The notes: a model not told the origin generated them from the letters alone. A stretch of 64,000 bases of DNA from Aquimarina intermedia (GCF_008124785.1 NZ_VNHU01000001.1:434001-498000); one strand, 5' to 3'. Numbered from the stretch's first letter, positions 18,140 through 26,539 are shown. Program-made: numbers and translations.

Positions 18140-18940
18140 TTATTCGTTTAAATTCCAGTTATAGTCTAGGTAATCAATGGTTGCATTTTTACTGATTTTG
18201 ATATCAGTATAGGGGTTGATAAAATCAATAACAGATTCGTTTCCGTTAATTAAATAATCACTTTTGTACCAATCAAATATAGACGAAAGTTTTAGAGAGT
18301 TCTCTGAGATCTGATTTTTTTCGCTATTTATAAATTCTCGTGTTGCTTTATCTAACTGCTCATTAATTTTACCTGCCGTATAGGCTTCGTTTAGCAGTTT
18401 AGGGCATGATACTGAGGAACAGTTGATAGCAAAATGTATTCTGGGCTCATTCATTTTACGAAGCACACCGTTTTCGATTCCTCCTAATGATAACGTACGA
18501 CCCCCTATAGGCACGATGGCTTTGGTCCAGGCACCGCTAATATCCTTAATACTTTTAACGGGGTAATTTTCAACAATTAAGTCTACTGTATACGCATTGT
18601 ATAGATTAATATAGAATGCTAAGAGTTCTTGTACGGACCAGTTATCGTTGGGTTGCATACCGGATACATATTTTAAATATTTCTGTAACTCCTCCCGGTT
18701 ATCCTTCAGGCTTTTATAGTCAACATCACCAGTGGCATCCACATATGTTTTTAAGATCTTATCCCACGATGCATGATCTACATTAACGACTGAATTAGCG
18801 GTCGTTGAGGTTAGTTGATGCGGAGTTGTCTTTGTGGGTTGACCCTGACTGGTGAGTCCTGCAGCACCCAATAGCGTACAACTACCAATTAGGATACTGG
18901 TAGTAAAGAGTAATAGTAAACTTTTAGGTATCATTTTCAT
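18140..18940 (-). CDS. DUF547 lipoprotein
   Basis: A 266-residue protein with a lipobox signal (ILIGSC, Cys21), then the DUF547 domain: WSVQELLAFYINLYNAYTVDLIVENYPVKSIKDI and HFAINCSSVSCPKLLNEAY. The paired Cys of NCSSVSCP and the conserved Asn-Ala-Tyr are family hallmarks. DUF547 has no settled activity. Its place between two arsenosugar-linked genes suggests an envelope role in the same pathway, which is inference. Confidence 0.85.
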   Translation of the reverse strand: MKMIPKSLLLLFTTSILIGSCTLLGAAGLTSQGQPTKTTPHQLTSTTANSVVNVDHASWDKILKTYVDATGDVDYKSLKDNREELQKYLKYVSGMQPNDNWSVQELLAFYINLYNAYTVDLIVENYPVKSIKDISGAWTKAIVPIGGRTLSLGGIENGVLRKMNEPRIHFAINCSSVSCPKLLNEAYTAGKINEQLDKATREFINSEKNQISENSLKLSSIFDWYKSDYLINGNESVIDFINPYTDIKISKNATIDYLDYNWNLNE

Positions 18941-18956
18941 AGTATTTTATGTTCGG

Positions 18957-19862
18957 TTATTTCTTTTTAAAACTTAATGGATATAATTCCTGAGCAATGA
19001 AATTATTAGGAAATTGCTCATCATTCTCAAAACCTAATTCAATATCTCTTCCGTTTGAGGGAATGTGGTTTGTCTTAAATATATAATCCCAAAGACTGAG
19101 TGAGATCCCAAAGTTTACTCCTACAGATTTATGCTTAGGTAAAGTTTTTGAATGATGCCAAATATGCATCTTAGGATTATTGAATATGTATTTCATAAAA
19201 CCATAATCCCAACCTAGGTTTGCATGGTTGAGATGACCGATGGTCAGTGCAAAGAAATGGACAATTGCGACATCTTGAGCATCAAAACCTCCAATAATAG
19301 CTAATGGAATATATAAAATAGATTTATAGAGTACCGGCTCCATCCAATGGTATCTCAGGTGACCGGCAAAACCCATTTCTTTAATGGAATGATGAACTTT
19401 ATGAAAATTCCATAAAAAAGGGACTTTGTGTAACAATCTATGGGTGTTCCACTGAACGAAATCAGTCACAAGAAAAAATATAAGGAGACCTAAAAATCGT
19501 GGTAATACATCGATATCAAATAGCTGAAAATCTGAAATCTTCAAGCCAATAATCCCTAAAATGTCATTGAAGAAACGCTCAGCAACGTTTGAGAGAGCAA
19601 TAAAAACAATCAAATTAAGCAAAAAGAAATTGAAAAACATATAAAAGGCATCTAGCCAAAAATCCTTGCGAAACTTAGATTGATTTTTTCTCCATGGAAA
19701 AATAATTTCGAGGATCCAGACGATTAGTGATACAACGATTAATCCATAAAAGTAATTCGCCCAGGAATTTTCAAACAAAACTTCTTTTACAAGATAGTTC
19801 CAGTATCCCGTATAAGATTCACCAACAGTCTGAAGATATTTTTCCATAAAATAACTATTCAA
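18957..19862 (-). CDS. sterol desaturase / fatty acid hydroxylase family membrane enzyme
   Basis: A 301-residue protein with about four membrane segments and the di-iron histidine boxes of the family: HRLLHKVPFLWNFHKVHHS, RYHWMEP, and HIWHHSKTLPKH near the C terminus. Such enzymes hydroxylate or desaturate lipids using O2. It lies 16 bases before the DUF547 gene and after arsM. In this setting it could modify a lipid moiety of an arsenolipid or act on an ether lipid; neither is shown. Confidence 0.88.
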   Translation of the reverse strand: MNSYFMEKYLQTVGESYTGYWNYLVKEVLFENSWANYFYGLIVVSLIVWILEIIFPWRKNQSKFRKDFWLDAFYMFFNFFLLNLIVFIALSNVAERFFNDILGIIGLKISDFQLFDIDVLPRFLGLLIFFLVTDFVQWNTHRLLHKVPFLWNFHKVHHSIKEMGFAGHLRYHWMEPVLYKSILYIPLAIIGGFDAQDVAIVHFFALTIGHLNHANLGWDYGFMKYIFNNPKMHIWHHSKTLPKHKSVGVNFGISLSLWDYIFKTNHIPSNGRDIELGFENDEQFPNNFIAQELYPLSFKKK

Positions 19863-19917
19863 CTATAACATAGTCGTAATAAACATATGAAGCTAACAGA
19901 TGTTCTTGTAGTATTAA

Positions 19918-19949
19918 AGGCGGATTGTGGTAAATAGCACAATCCGCCT
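19918..19949 (-). terminator. 12-bp hairpin just after arsM
   Basis: AGGCGGATTGTG and CACAATCCGCCT form a perfect 12-bp stem with an eight-base loop, seven bases beyond the arsM stop on the minus strand. Only three T follow on that strand, so it is a weak terminator or an RNA-stabilising hairpin that separates the arsM-containing segment from the three downstream genes. Confidence 0.6.
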
Positions 19950-19955
19950 CAAGAT

Positions 19956-20924
19956 CTAGCAGCAACCCCCACCATCATAGTGGTAAGTTGATTCACTGAT
20001 AAAAATGTCATCTCTTTTAAGATCAGCCAATGCGTTCGCTGTTTTGTCACAAATTGCCAGGGGTTGATTTTTTACCAAAACATGACCTTTCTTGTCGTCA
20101 AAGTGATTGCCATCTCCGTAATATATCGCAGCCTTACCTGTAAAGATGCAAGGGCCATCTGCTGGCATTGGATCTTTAATAGCTGCTACTTCAATGGATT
20201 CGATGTAAATCAATTCATCAGTTGCATAATTTTTTGGATCCAAAATACGATACGGCTTGCGGGCTCTAATCTCAATGGTACCAAAACCTACATCAGTTAA
20301 GGCTTCTACATATTCTGCAATCGGAAGGCTACCACTTAAGCACAAAGCCCTTAACCGCTCGTCATTACGCAACGTGTCATTCATCGATTGTTCACAAGTT
20401 GGATCACTCATAACGAGTCTGCCATGTGGTTTTAAGACACGATACATTTCTTCGATCGCTTTTTTAAGATCATCAGCTTTAAAAATATTGAAAAGGCAAT
20501 TTTGCGCCGCCACATCGATACTGTTATCTTCTACCGGAAGGTTAAGTGCATCTCCAAAACGTAAGTCTACAAAATCACTTTTAAACCACTCATTTTGAGT
20601 TTCAGCTACTTTAAAGTTCTTTTCTGAAGCTTCAATCATTTCCTTAACGACATCGACACCAATCACGCCCCCTTTTTGTCTGGAAAAATATGAGAATTGT
20701 AGTAACTCCATACCTCCACCAACACCAACATATAATACTTTGGGATTATTTGTGAGATCTCTGGCATTAACGGTACTTCCACAACCGTAATTCATTTCTT
20801 GCATGATCTTTGGAATCTTCAATCCCGGTAATTCCCAAATTGGGTTGGTAGTACAGCATAATCCTACATCTGGGGTAAGTGCGGCATCTTTATAAACGTC
20901 ATGGGTGGTATCTAAGTAGCTCAT
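19956..20924 (-). CDS. arsM: arsenosugar-type arsenite methyltransferase
   Basis: A 322-residue SAM methyltransferase. SAM-binding motif I is VLYVGVGGGME (residues 63-73), followed by VIGVDVVKEMIEASE and FGDALNLPVEDNSIDVAAQNCLFNI. Cysteines suitable for As(III) binding are at 23-24 (GLCCTTNP), 48 (YGCGST) and in QNC, and the protein ends in GGGCC. This is the ArsM variant that accompanies ArsS. It should methylate arsenite to dimethylarsenite. It follows the phosphorylase gene by 22 bases. Confidence 0.9.
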   Translation of the reverse strand: MSYLDTTHDVYKDAALTPDVGLCCTTNPIWELPGLKIPKIMQEMNYGCGSTVNARDLTNNPKVLYVGVGGGMELLQFSYFSRQKGGVIGVDVVKEMIEASEKNFKVAETQNEWFKSDFVDLRFGDALNLPVEDNSIDVAAQNCLFNIFKADDLKKAIEEMYRVLKPHGRLVMSDPTCEQSMNDTLRNDERLRALCLSGSLPIAEYVEALTDVGFGTIEIRARKPYRILDPKNYATDELIYIESIEVAAIKDPMPADGPCIFTGKAAIYYGDGNHFDDKKGHVLVKNQPLAICDKTANALADLKRDDIFISESTYHYDGGGCC

Positions 20925-20946
20925 AGTATTTTTTATTGTAAGTATT

Positions 20947-21759
20947 TTATAGTGATTTGATGACTTCTTTAAAAATTGTGATCATATCAGGCTCAGCTTT
21001 TGCGGCCATACTGATAATTTCTTCAATATTAATAGGTTTTAGATTGTTTGGATCACACTCATCAGTTAATACAGATAATGCAACCACGGGTAGATCAAGA
21101 TGGTTTGCTACAATCACCTCGGGCACCGTACTCATGCCTACTGCGTCAGCACCGATAATTTTTAAATATTTATATTCGGCTCTCGTTTCAAGCTGTGGTC
21201 CTAATACGGATGCATACACCCCTTTATGTAATTTTATTTTGTGCTCTTTGGCAATAGCTTCTATCTTATTATTAATGGTGGTGTCATAAGGAGCGCTCAT
21301 ATCGGTAAAACGCGTACCCATCTGTTCTACACCCTTAAAGGCCAAAGGAGATCCTCCTTGTAGGTTGATATGGTCATCAATAAGCATCATTTCACCCTTA
21401 TTAAAATCCAGGTTCACTGCTCCTGAAGCATTAGAAACTAAGAGTGTTTTTATACCTAGACTGTGCATTATGCGTACTGGATAGGTCACATCTTGAAGTG
21501 TATATCCTTCATATAGGTGAAACCTCCCTTGCATAACGATCACGTTTTTGCCTTCAAGTTTTCCGTAAATCAACTTTCCTTTGTGAAACTCAACTGTCGC
21601 AGTGGGAAAGTAAGGGATGTGATTATAACTAATTTCTTTTATTACCTCAAGTTCCTCCAAAAGTTGTCCCAAACCTGTACCGAGAATAATTCCTACTTCA
21701 GGATTCTCAAATCCTTTATCTCTTAGGTAATCTCTTGTTTCTTCAATATAATTGGTCAT
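20947..21759 (-). CDS. purine nucleoside phosphorylase
   Basis: A 270-residue class I PNP: GIILGTGLGQL (phosphate loop), HFHLYEGY-type segment in GRFHLYEGYTLQDVTYPVR, SNASGAVNLDF, GVYASVLGPQLETRAEY and GADAVGMSTVPEVIVANH. It cleaves purine nucleosides to base and ribose 1-phosphate. It may simply serve purine salvage, but its place between a TIGR04282-like transferase and arsM suggests it removes adenine from a 5'-deoxy-5'-arsinoyl adenosine intermediate. Gap to the upstream gene is four bases. Confidence 0.92.
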   Translation of the reverse strand: MTNYIEETRDYLRDKGFENPEVGIILGTGLGQLLEELEVIKEISYNHIPYFPTATVEFHKGKLIYGKLEGKNVIVMQGRFHLYEGYTLQDVTYPVRIMHSLGIKTLLVSNASGAVNLDFNKGEMMLIDDHINLQGGSPLAFKGVEQMGTRFTDMSAPYDTTINNKIEAIAKEHKIKLHKGVYASVLGPQLETRAEYKYLKIIGADAVGMSTVPEVIVANHLDLPVVALSVLTDECDPNNLKPINIEEIISMAAKAEPDMITIFKEVIKSL

Positions 21760-21763
21760 ATCT

Positions 21764-22375
21764 TTATTTTATAAATTGTTGAAATACTTCGATATCTTTA
21801 ATGTCTTCAAAATAGTCGATATCGTTTCGTTCCTCTAAAATTTTAACTTTTTTTCCTTCTAAGTCTTTTAGTGTATCCTTTAGAACTGTGGCTGTTCCCC
21901 ATTCTTTATTTTGAAAGAGAGGGCTTGTCAATGTATTCATTCCCAAAAGATAATATCCGCCATCTTCTGCTGGTCCGATGACGTAATCGCTTGTTTTTAA
22001 AGCCAGAAAAGCAGCTTCGATATCTTTTTGCTCAATATCGTATAAGTCACTTCCCATTATGATAATATATTGGTAACCATTCTCAAACCCATCAGAAAAT
22101 GCTTGCTGCATTCGTGCCCCTAAATCTTCGCCTAATTGTTTTTTCTTATTATATACTGAAGGATCCCAAATATCATTTTCTCTTACTTTTACAGAATAAT
22201 GAACTTCTTTGTCGACTTTAAGGCCTCTGGTCACATCTACTGTATGCTGCAGTAAAAATTTATAAATATCAAGTGCAGATTGCTCACCTATAGTCGCGGC
22301 TAATCTGGTTTTGCATTTTCCTAATTCAGGATTTCTGGTAAATAGTAGAAGAAGATTTTTTGTTCTTGTAGTCAA
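21764..22375 (-). CDS. arsenosugar-type transferase (TIGR04282-like, DUF2064)
   Basis: A 203-residue GT-A-fold protein with LLLFTRNPELGKCKTRLA, the nucleotide-binding basic start of the DUF2064 family, IIMGSDLYDIEQKDI (DxD-like) and YVIGPAEDGGYYLLGM. It matches the TIGR04282 group that co-occurs with arsenosugar genes. It may be a glycosyl- or nucleotidyltransferase; which is not decided by sequence. Confidence 0.85.
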   Translation of the reverse strand: MTTRTKNLLLLFTRNPELGKCKTRLAATIGEQSALDIYKFLLQHTVDVTRGLKVDKEVHYSVKVRENDIWDPSVYNKKKQLGEDLGARMQQAFSDGFENGYQYIIIMGSDLYDIEQKDIEAAFLALKTSDYVIGPAEDGGYYLLGMNTLTSPLFQNKEWGTATVLKDTLKDLEGKKVKILEERNDIDYFEDIKDIEVFQQFIK

Positions 22376-22400
22376 TCTTAGTGAGTTTTATAAATTTTAG

Positions 22401-22907
22401 TTAGAATACGTTAATAGCGTTTTTTGAATACTTACTCCATTGCTCAGAGTAGGTGTGTAAGCTATCAGTTTCAATAGCATTCCTATTTATGATGGGTAAA
22501 TTCATGTTTTTCCATTCAAAAATTCCTCCATACAGATTTTTGACGTTTTTGTAGCCTGCATTGATCAACTTTTTACCGGTTGTATGAGAGCGTACACCAA
22601 CACTACAATATACGACGATTAATGTATTTTGGTTTGGATAAATTTTCTTAAAAGTATCTAAGGTGAAATTTTCGTAATCAACAAAGATGGAAGTAGCGAT
22701 ATGACTTACCGCATACTCTTTTTTAGATCTGGAATCCAAAACAACAGCTTCATCTTTACACATTACTAATTCTTCTATTGAAATGTAAGGAACTGAATTA
22801 TCGGTATAGCGATGTAACAGCGCATCCAAATTTGACTGAGCCGTGATATCCTTGCCAAGACATCCTAAAAGAATACAAATAATATATTTCATCATATCAT
22901 AATCCAT
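22401..22907 (-). CDS. rhodanese-like domain protein, exported
   Basis: A 168-residue protein with a weak N-terminal signal sequence (MMKYIICILLGCLGKDITAQ) and one rhodanese domain: EAVVLDSRSKKEYAVSHI, and the active-site loop VVYCSVGVRSHTTGKKL with the catalytic Cys. It may move sulfane sulfur or sense arsenic through the Cys. The start is uncertain because ATG codons lie at 22907, 22895 and 22892. It is 14 bases after arsS and 25 bases before the DUF2064 gene. Confidence 0.82.
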   Translation of the reverse strand: MDYDMMKYIICILLGCLGKDITAQSNLDALLHRYTDNSVPYISIEELVMCKDEAVVLDSRSKKEYAVSHIATSIFVDYENFTLDTFKKIYPNQNTLIVVYCSVGVRSHTTGKKLINAGYKNVKNLYGGIFEWKNMNLPIINRNAIETDSLHTYSEQWSKYSKNAINVF

Positions 22908-22921
22908 TAGATATTTAACGG

Positions 22922-23977
22922 TTAGGCAACAGTTCCCTGACAGCTACTGCCGGCACCTGCAGTACAACCATAGCAATGCTGCGAAATGATTATATCTCTA
23001 TTGTTTAAGATGTTTTCGTTGTAATCTTTGATATGCTGAATTTTACTAGCTACTTTAAGATCTAGCATTTGATTAAAATCACAATCAAATAAATAGCCAT
23101 CCCAACTTATGGAGATTGTATTGGTGCACATCACATTTGCCACGGCCCCGGGATTATAAGCATCAACCAAGGCATACATATAGTCTTCATAATTTTCTGA
23201 AGCTATTAGGTAATCTAAAAATCTGCTAATAGGTAAATTGGTTATAGTAAATAAATTATGAAATTGAATATCAAAATCCTCTGAAAGTGCTTTTTTAAAA
23301 TCACGCTCCAATGCCCCTTGATCACCAGGTAAAAAAGCGCCCGAAGGATTGTATACTAAGTCTAGCTTCAGATCACTACCAGGCATACCATAACCTCTTT
23401 TATTTAATTCCTGTAATGCTTTAATAGATTTATCAAAAACTCCGTCGCCTCTTTGTTTATCAGTTTTACCTCGAGTCCAGTGTGGCATCGAGGATACCAC
23501 ATGTACATTATACTTTTTAAAAAAATCGGGTAAATCGTGATATTTTTTATTTGCTCTAATGATAGTAAGGTTACTACGAACTATGAAATCTTTTATTCCG
23601 GCCTTACTGGCTTCTTCAACGAACCATCTGAAATTAGGATTCATTTCGGGTGCACCTCCAGTAAGATCCAACGTATGCGCACCAGTGTTTTTAATCACTT
23701 CTAAACAATGTGACATGGTTTCCTTCGTCATGATTTCTTTACGATCCGGTCCGGCGTCTACATGGCAATGCTCACAAACTTGATTGCACATATACCCTAC
23801 ATTGATTTGTAGAATTTCTAATTTATTTGGACGTAAAGTTTTATGGCCTGATTCGGCTATTTTATCTGAAAATTTTGGGAGTTCGCCATTTCGGAAAATC
23901 CCATTGTTAAGTATTTCAAGTTGTTTATTAGCGTAAGCTAATTCATCATTTCTTTTATGTAAAGATTTCGTCGCCAT
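22922..23977 (-). CDS. arsS: arsenosugar biosynthesis radical SAM enzyme
   Basis: A 351-residue radical SAM protein with the 4Fe-4S motif CNQVCEHC (Cys64, 68, 71), LDLTGGAPEMNPNF as the GGE-like SAM contact, and the Cys-rich C terminus QHCYGCTAGAGSSCQG of the ArsS/TIGR04167 family. It transfers the 5'-deoxyadenosyl group of SAM to dimethylarsenite. All C-terminal positions are ordinary Cys codons, with no in-frame TGA. It is 71 bases downstream of the AhpD-like gene. Confidence 0.92.
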   Translation of the reverse strand: MATKSLHKRNDELAYANKQLEILNNGIFRNGELPKFSDKIAESGHKTLRPNKLEILQINVGYMCNQVCEHCHVDAGPDRKEIMTKETMSHCLEVIKNTGAHTLDLTGGAPEMNPNFRWFVEEASKAGIKDFIVRSNLTIIRANKKYHDLPDFFKKYNVHVVSSMPHWTRGKTDKQRGDGVFDKSIKALQELNKRGYGMPGSDLKLDLVYNPSGAFLPGDQGALERDFKKALSEDFDIQFHNLFTITNLPISRFLDYLIASENYEDYMYALVDAYNPGAVANVMCTNTISISWDGYLFDCDFNQMLDLKVASKIQHIKDYNENILNNRDIIISQHCYGCTAGAGSSCQGTVA

Positions 23978-24048
23978 AGATAAAGGGTAAACTATTTATA
24001 TAGTACAGGTTTTGGAGCTAAGTGTTTTTGTAAGTATAAACGATCTAA

Positions 24049-24384
24049 TTACATAGATAGTTTTTCATATTTGTTCATCATTTGAACACCATGAACGAGT
24101 GTAGCTCCACTTTCGATTGCAGCTCCTGCATGAACGGCCTCCATCATTTCTTCTTTTGTAATACCGCGCTGTAATCCATCTTTTGTATATGCATCAATGC
24201 AGTAGGGGCATTTTACCACATGCGATACAGCTAAAGCTATTAGGGATTTTTCTCGAGCCGTCAAGGCTCCTTCCTCAAAAACTTTTCCATAGTAATCAAA
24301 AAATTTCTTACCTAATTCTTCACTCCATTCTGTAATGTTTCCAAATTTGCGTAAATCTGCAGGGTCATAATAGGGCTTTGCCAT
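24049..24384 (-). CDS. arsenosugar-associated AhpD/carboxymuconolactone decarboxylase-like protein
   Basis: A 111-residue helical protein of the AhpD fold with the redox pair CPYC (Cys59, Cys62) in SHVVKCPYCIDAYTKDGL and the partner histidine region, as in alkylhydroperoxidases. It is the promoter-proximal gene of the cluster. The family linked to arsenosugar loci is called peroxidase-like; a role in reducing arsenic or protecting oxygen-sensitive ArsS is possible but unproved. Confidence 0.88.
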   Translation of the reverse strand: MAKPYYDPADLRKFGNITEWSEELGKKFFDYYGKVFEEGALTAREKSLIALAVSHVVKCPYCIDAYTKDGLQRGITKEEMMEAVHAGAAIESGATLVHGVQMMNKYEKLSM

Positions 24385-24627
24385 AATCGTTTTAAATTTT
24401 TATGAGTCTTTGATGTAGTCGTTATAGTGTCATCACAACTTACAAAAAAATGTTGAACATTGAGGGGCACCATAAATTGAAAAGAATAAAAACACCTCAC
24501 AATTCTGTTAAATAGTCATATTAGGTTTCAAGATTATACAAAGAGAATCCAAAACCAATTAAATAACGTATTTTTAACCTTTGTCGCACTAGTTTTTGTT
24601 TGCTATGCTGTGCTAATTTTTATAAGG
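24385..24627. other. Divergent regulatory region between arsenosugar cluster and lacI-type gene
   Basis: About 240 AT-rich bases without a plausible gene. The only -7-like sequences are one base off consensus: AACCTTTG at 24576-24583 toward the LacI-type gene, and CAAGATTA/CAAAGAGA (read on the minus strand) toward the cluster. I saw no strong palindrome that would be a LacI operator. Confidence 0.4.
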
Positions 24628-25665
24628 ATGAGGAAAAAAGTAACATTAAAACAATTGGCAAAGGAGCTAAATTTGTCAATTTCTACAGTGTCTAAATCAT
24701 TAAAGAATGATAGGGAAATAAGCCAGAAAACAATTGCGAGGGTTAAGGAATTAGCAGAATTCTATAAATACAAACCTAATGCGTTAGCGGTAAGTTTGAA
24801 AAGTAGCAGAACCAATACCATTGGTGTTATTCTACCCGAAATTTTAAATCATTTTTTTGCTAAAGTTTTAAATGGTATTGAGCAAGAAGCGTCAAAACAT
24901 GGGTATAAGATTCTAACATGCATTTCTAATGAATGCTATCAGAAAGAGGTGGATTATGTTGAGATGCTATCCAATAATAGTGTGGATGGTCTAATTATGT
25001 CGTTGAGTCAAGAAACACAAATTACCAATCAATTGGATCATATTAAGGAGTTGAAAAGAGATAATATTCCTGTGGTATTATTTGACCGTATTAATGAAAC
25101 CATAGATTGTGATAAGGTAATTATTGATGATAAGAAAGCGTCGAGTAAAGCGATGCAACATCTAGTTGACTCAGGATGTAAAAATATTGCGATAGTCACT
25201 ACCATTTCGAACCTGAGTGTAGGAGAGTTAAGATGTACAGGAGCTAAGAAGATAGCCGAGATGTATGATGATGTCTCCTATCATATGCTTATGATTAATG
25301 AGGTTGCTGATGTAGAATCCATAATTGAAGAGTTTTTAACATCCAATGCTGTAGATGCGGTTTTAGGATTAGATGAGACTGCGGCTGCAGTTTCAGTTAA
25401 TATAGCTGCCAAAATGGGATTAAAAATTCCTGAGCAGTTATCAGTTATTGGATTTACAGATGGATTGTTAGCTAAGTATTCGTATCCTAAACTGAGTATT
25501 GTTTCACAACATGCGGAGACATTGGGGGCTATAGCAACACAACGTTTATTTAAGCGTTTAGCAATGAACCCTTCAGCAAAAAATAAAGCTGTAACCGAAA
25601 TTGTTGAAACAACACTATTGCTAAGGGCTTCGACGTTGCCGGTGCGAACAACTAAACAGCTTTGA
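24628..25665 (+). CDS. LacI family transcriptional regulator
   Basis: A 345-residue protein with an N-terminal LacI HTH (VTLKQLAKELNLSISTVSKSLKNDREIS, residues 4-32), the hinge region, and a periplasmic-binding-protein-like effector domain (NTIGVILPEILNHFFAKVLNGIEQEA). ATG 24628 is preferred to 24610 because the HTH starts immediately after it. No sugar-uptake genes lie beside it, so its target is unclear; it is divergent from the arsenosugar cluster. Confidence 0.92.
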   Translation: MRKKVTLKQLAKELNLSISTVSKSLKNDREISQKTIARVKELAEFYKYKPNALAVSLKSSRTNTIGVILPEILNHFFAKVLNGIEQEASKHGYKILTCISNECYQKEVDYVEMLSNNSVDGLIMSLSQETQITNQLDHIKELKRDNIPVVLFDRINETIDCDKVIIDDKKASSKAMQHLVDSGCKNIAIVTTISNLSVGELRCTGAKKIAEMYDDVSYHMLMINEVADVESIIEEFLTSNAVDAVLGLDETAAAVSVNIAAKMGLKIPEQLSVIGFTDGLLAKYSYPKLSIVSQHAETLGAIATQRLFKRLAMNPSAKNKAVTEIVETTLLLRASTLPVRTTKQL

Positions 25666-25683
25666 AGGAAAACTAATTCATAT

Positions 25684-26535
25684 CTAAAAACTACCAATTA
25701 AACCAAGCTGACCGGGTCCCATGGTGATATTCCATTTGATGCCAAGACGCTTACTTTTATAAGCATATCGCTTATTTTTATTTAAATAATTGTCAATACC
25801 ATCGACTACTACTACACTAATTGCCACTCCTAAAACTACGTCGGTCAACCAGTGTGCGCCTGCCCAGAGCCTGGAAACAGGAGATACAAGTCCTAAAGCG
25901 TAAATTCCGCCTTTGACATAGGGATTAGTAAATTGTTTTGAAATTGCGTAAGCAGTGGTGAATGAAAGAATTGCATGCCCTGATGGAAAAGAATGATAGC
26001 CTGCATCATTAGAATAAAATCTAAAATCAGTGGATCCCTTTCCTGTTGAGGGGCGCGCTCTACCGGCCAAAGTTTTACTAATGGTTTGTATAATGCCACC
26101 GGCAGTGGCTGATGCAATAAGGAGAACACCTGTTTTGCGAACCTTTTCGTTTTTTGTAAGTATACCAAAGGCATACACTCCGGTTGTTAATCCGTAATTT
26201 AATAAAGGCTTACCAAAGCGAAATCCGGTTTCTTTCACAATATGAGGAATATCCTCTTCTTGCTCTAAGAAATAATCATCTGCAGGTTCGTCGATGGTTA
26301 GAAGTAAGGCGCTACCCGCTACAATCCCGGCAAAAGTTGCCCAATCTCTTTTTTTCCAACGTAACGGATTTGTGTAGACATGTTTGATTCCGCCAAAGGC
26401 TGAAGCTCCATCATGTTTAATCATGTCCCATCTAGACATTTCTGGATAGGTTTCTAAACTATCTTTTTCTTGTCCAAACATTTGGAAACTGATAATCCAG
26501 AATAAAAGGAAGCTAAACACTTTTAATAAATTCAT
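25684..26535 (-). CDS. PAP2 family phosphatase
   Basis: A 283-residue protein with a signal sequence and several membrane segments. The PAP2 catalytic motifs are visible: KTLAGRARPSTG (K-x6-RP type), YHSFPSGHA (PSGH with catalytic His) and SRLWAGAHWLTDV (SRx5Hx3D). It dephosphorylates lipid phosphates such as undecaprenyl diphosphate or phosphatidate. ATG 26535 is chosen because the earlier ATG at 26559 lies upstream of a -7 box. It converges on the LacI-type gene. Confidence 0.9.
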   Translation of the reverse strand: MNLLKVFSFLLFWIISFQMFGQEKDSLETYPEMSRWDMIKHDGASAFGGIKHVYTNPLRWKKRDWATFAGIVAGSALLLTIDEPADDYFLEQEEDIPHIVKETGFRFGKPLLNYGLTTGVYAFGILTKNEKVRKTGVLLIASATAGGIIQTISKTLAGRARPSTGKGSTDFRFYSNDAGYHSFPSGHAILSFTTAYAISKQFTNPYVKGGIYALGLVSPVSRLWAGAHWLTDVVLGVAISVVVVDGIDNYLNKNKRYAYKSKRLGIKWNITMGPGQLGLIGSF

Positions 26536-26539
26536 TCGG

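Noticed and set aside
20257..20598. 113-residue plus-strand frame opposite arsM
   Set aside because: Ser/Leu-rich shadow without motif; arsM on the minus strand is intact.
22922..24384. In-frame TGA selenocysteine codons in ArsS or the AhpD-like gene
   Set aside because: All relevant positions are TGT/TGC; reading frames are uninterrupted.
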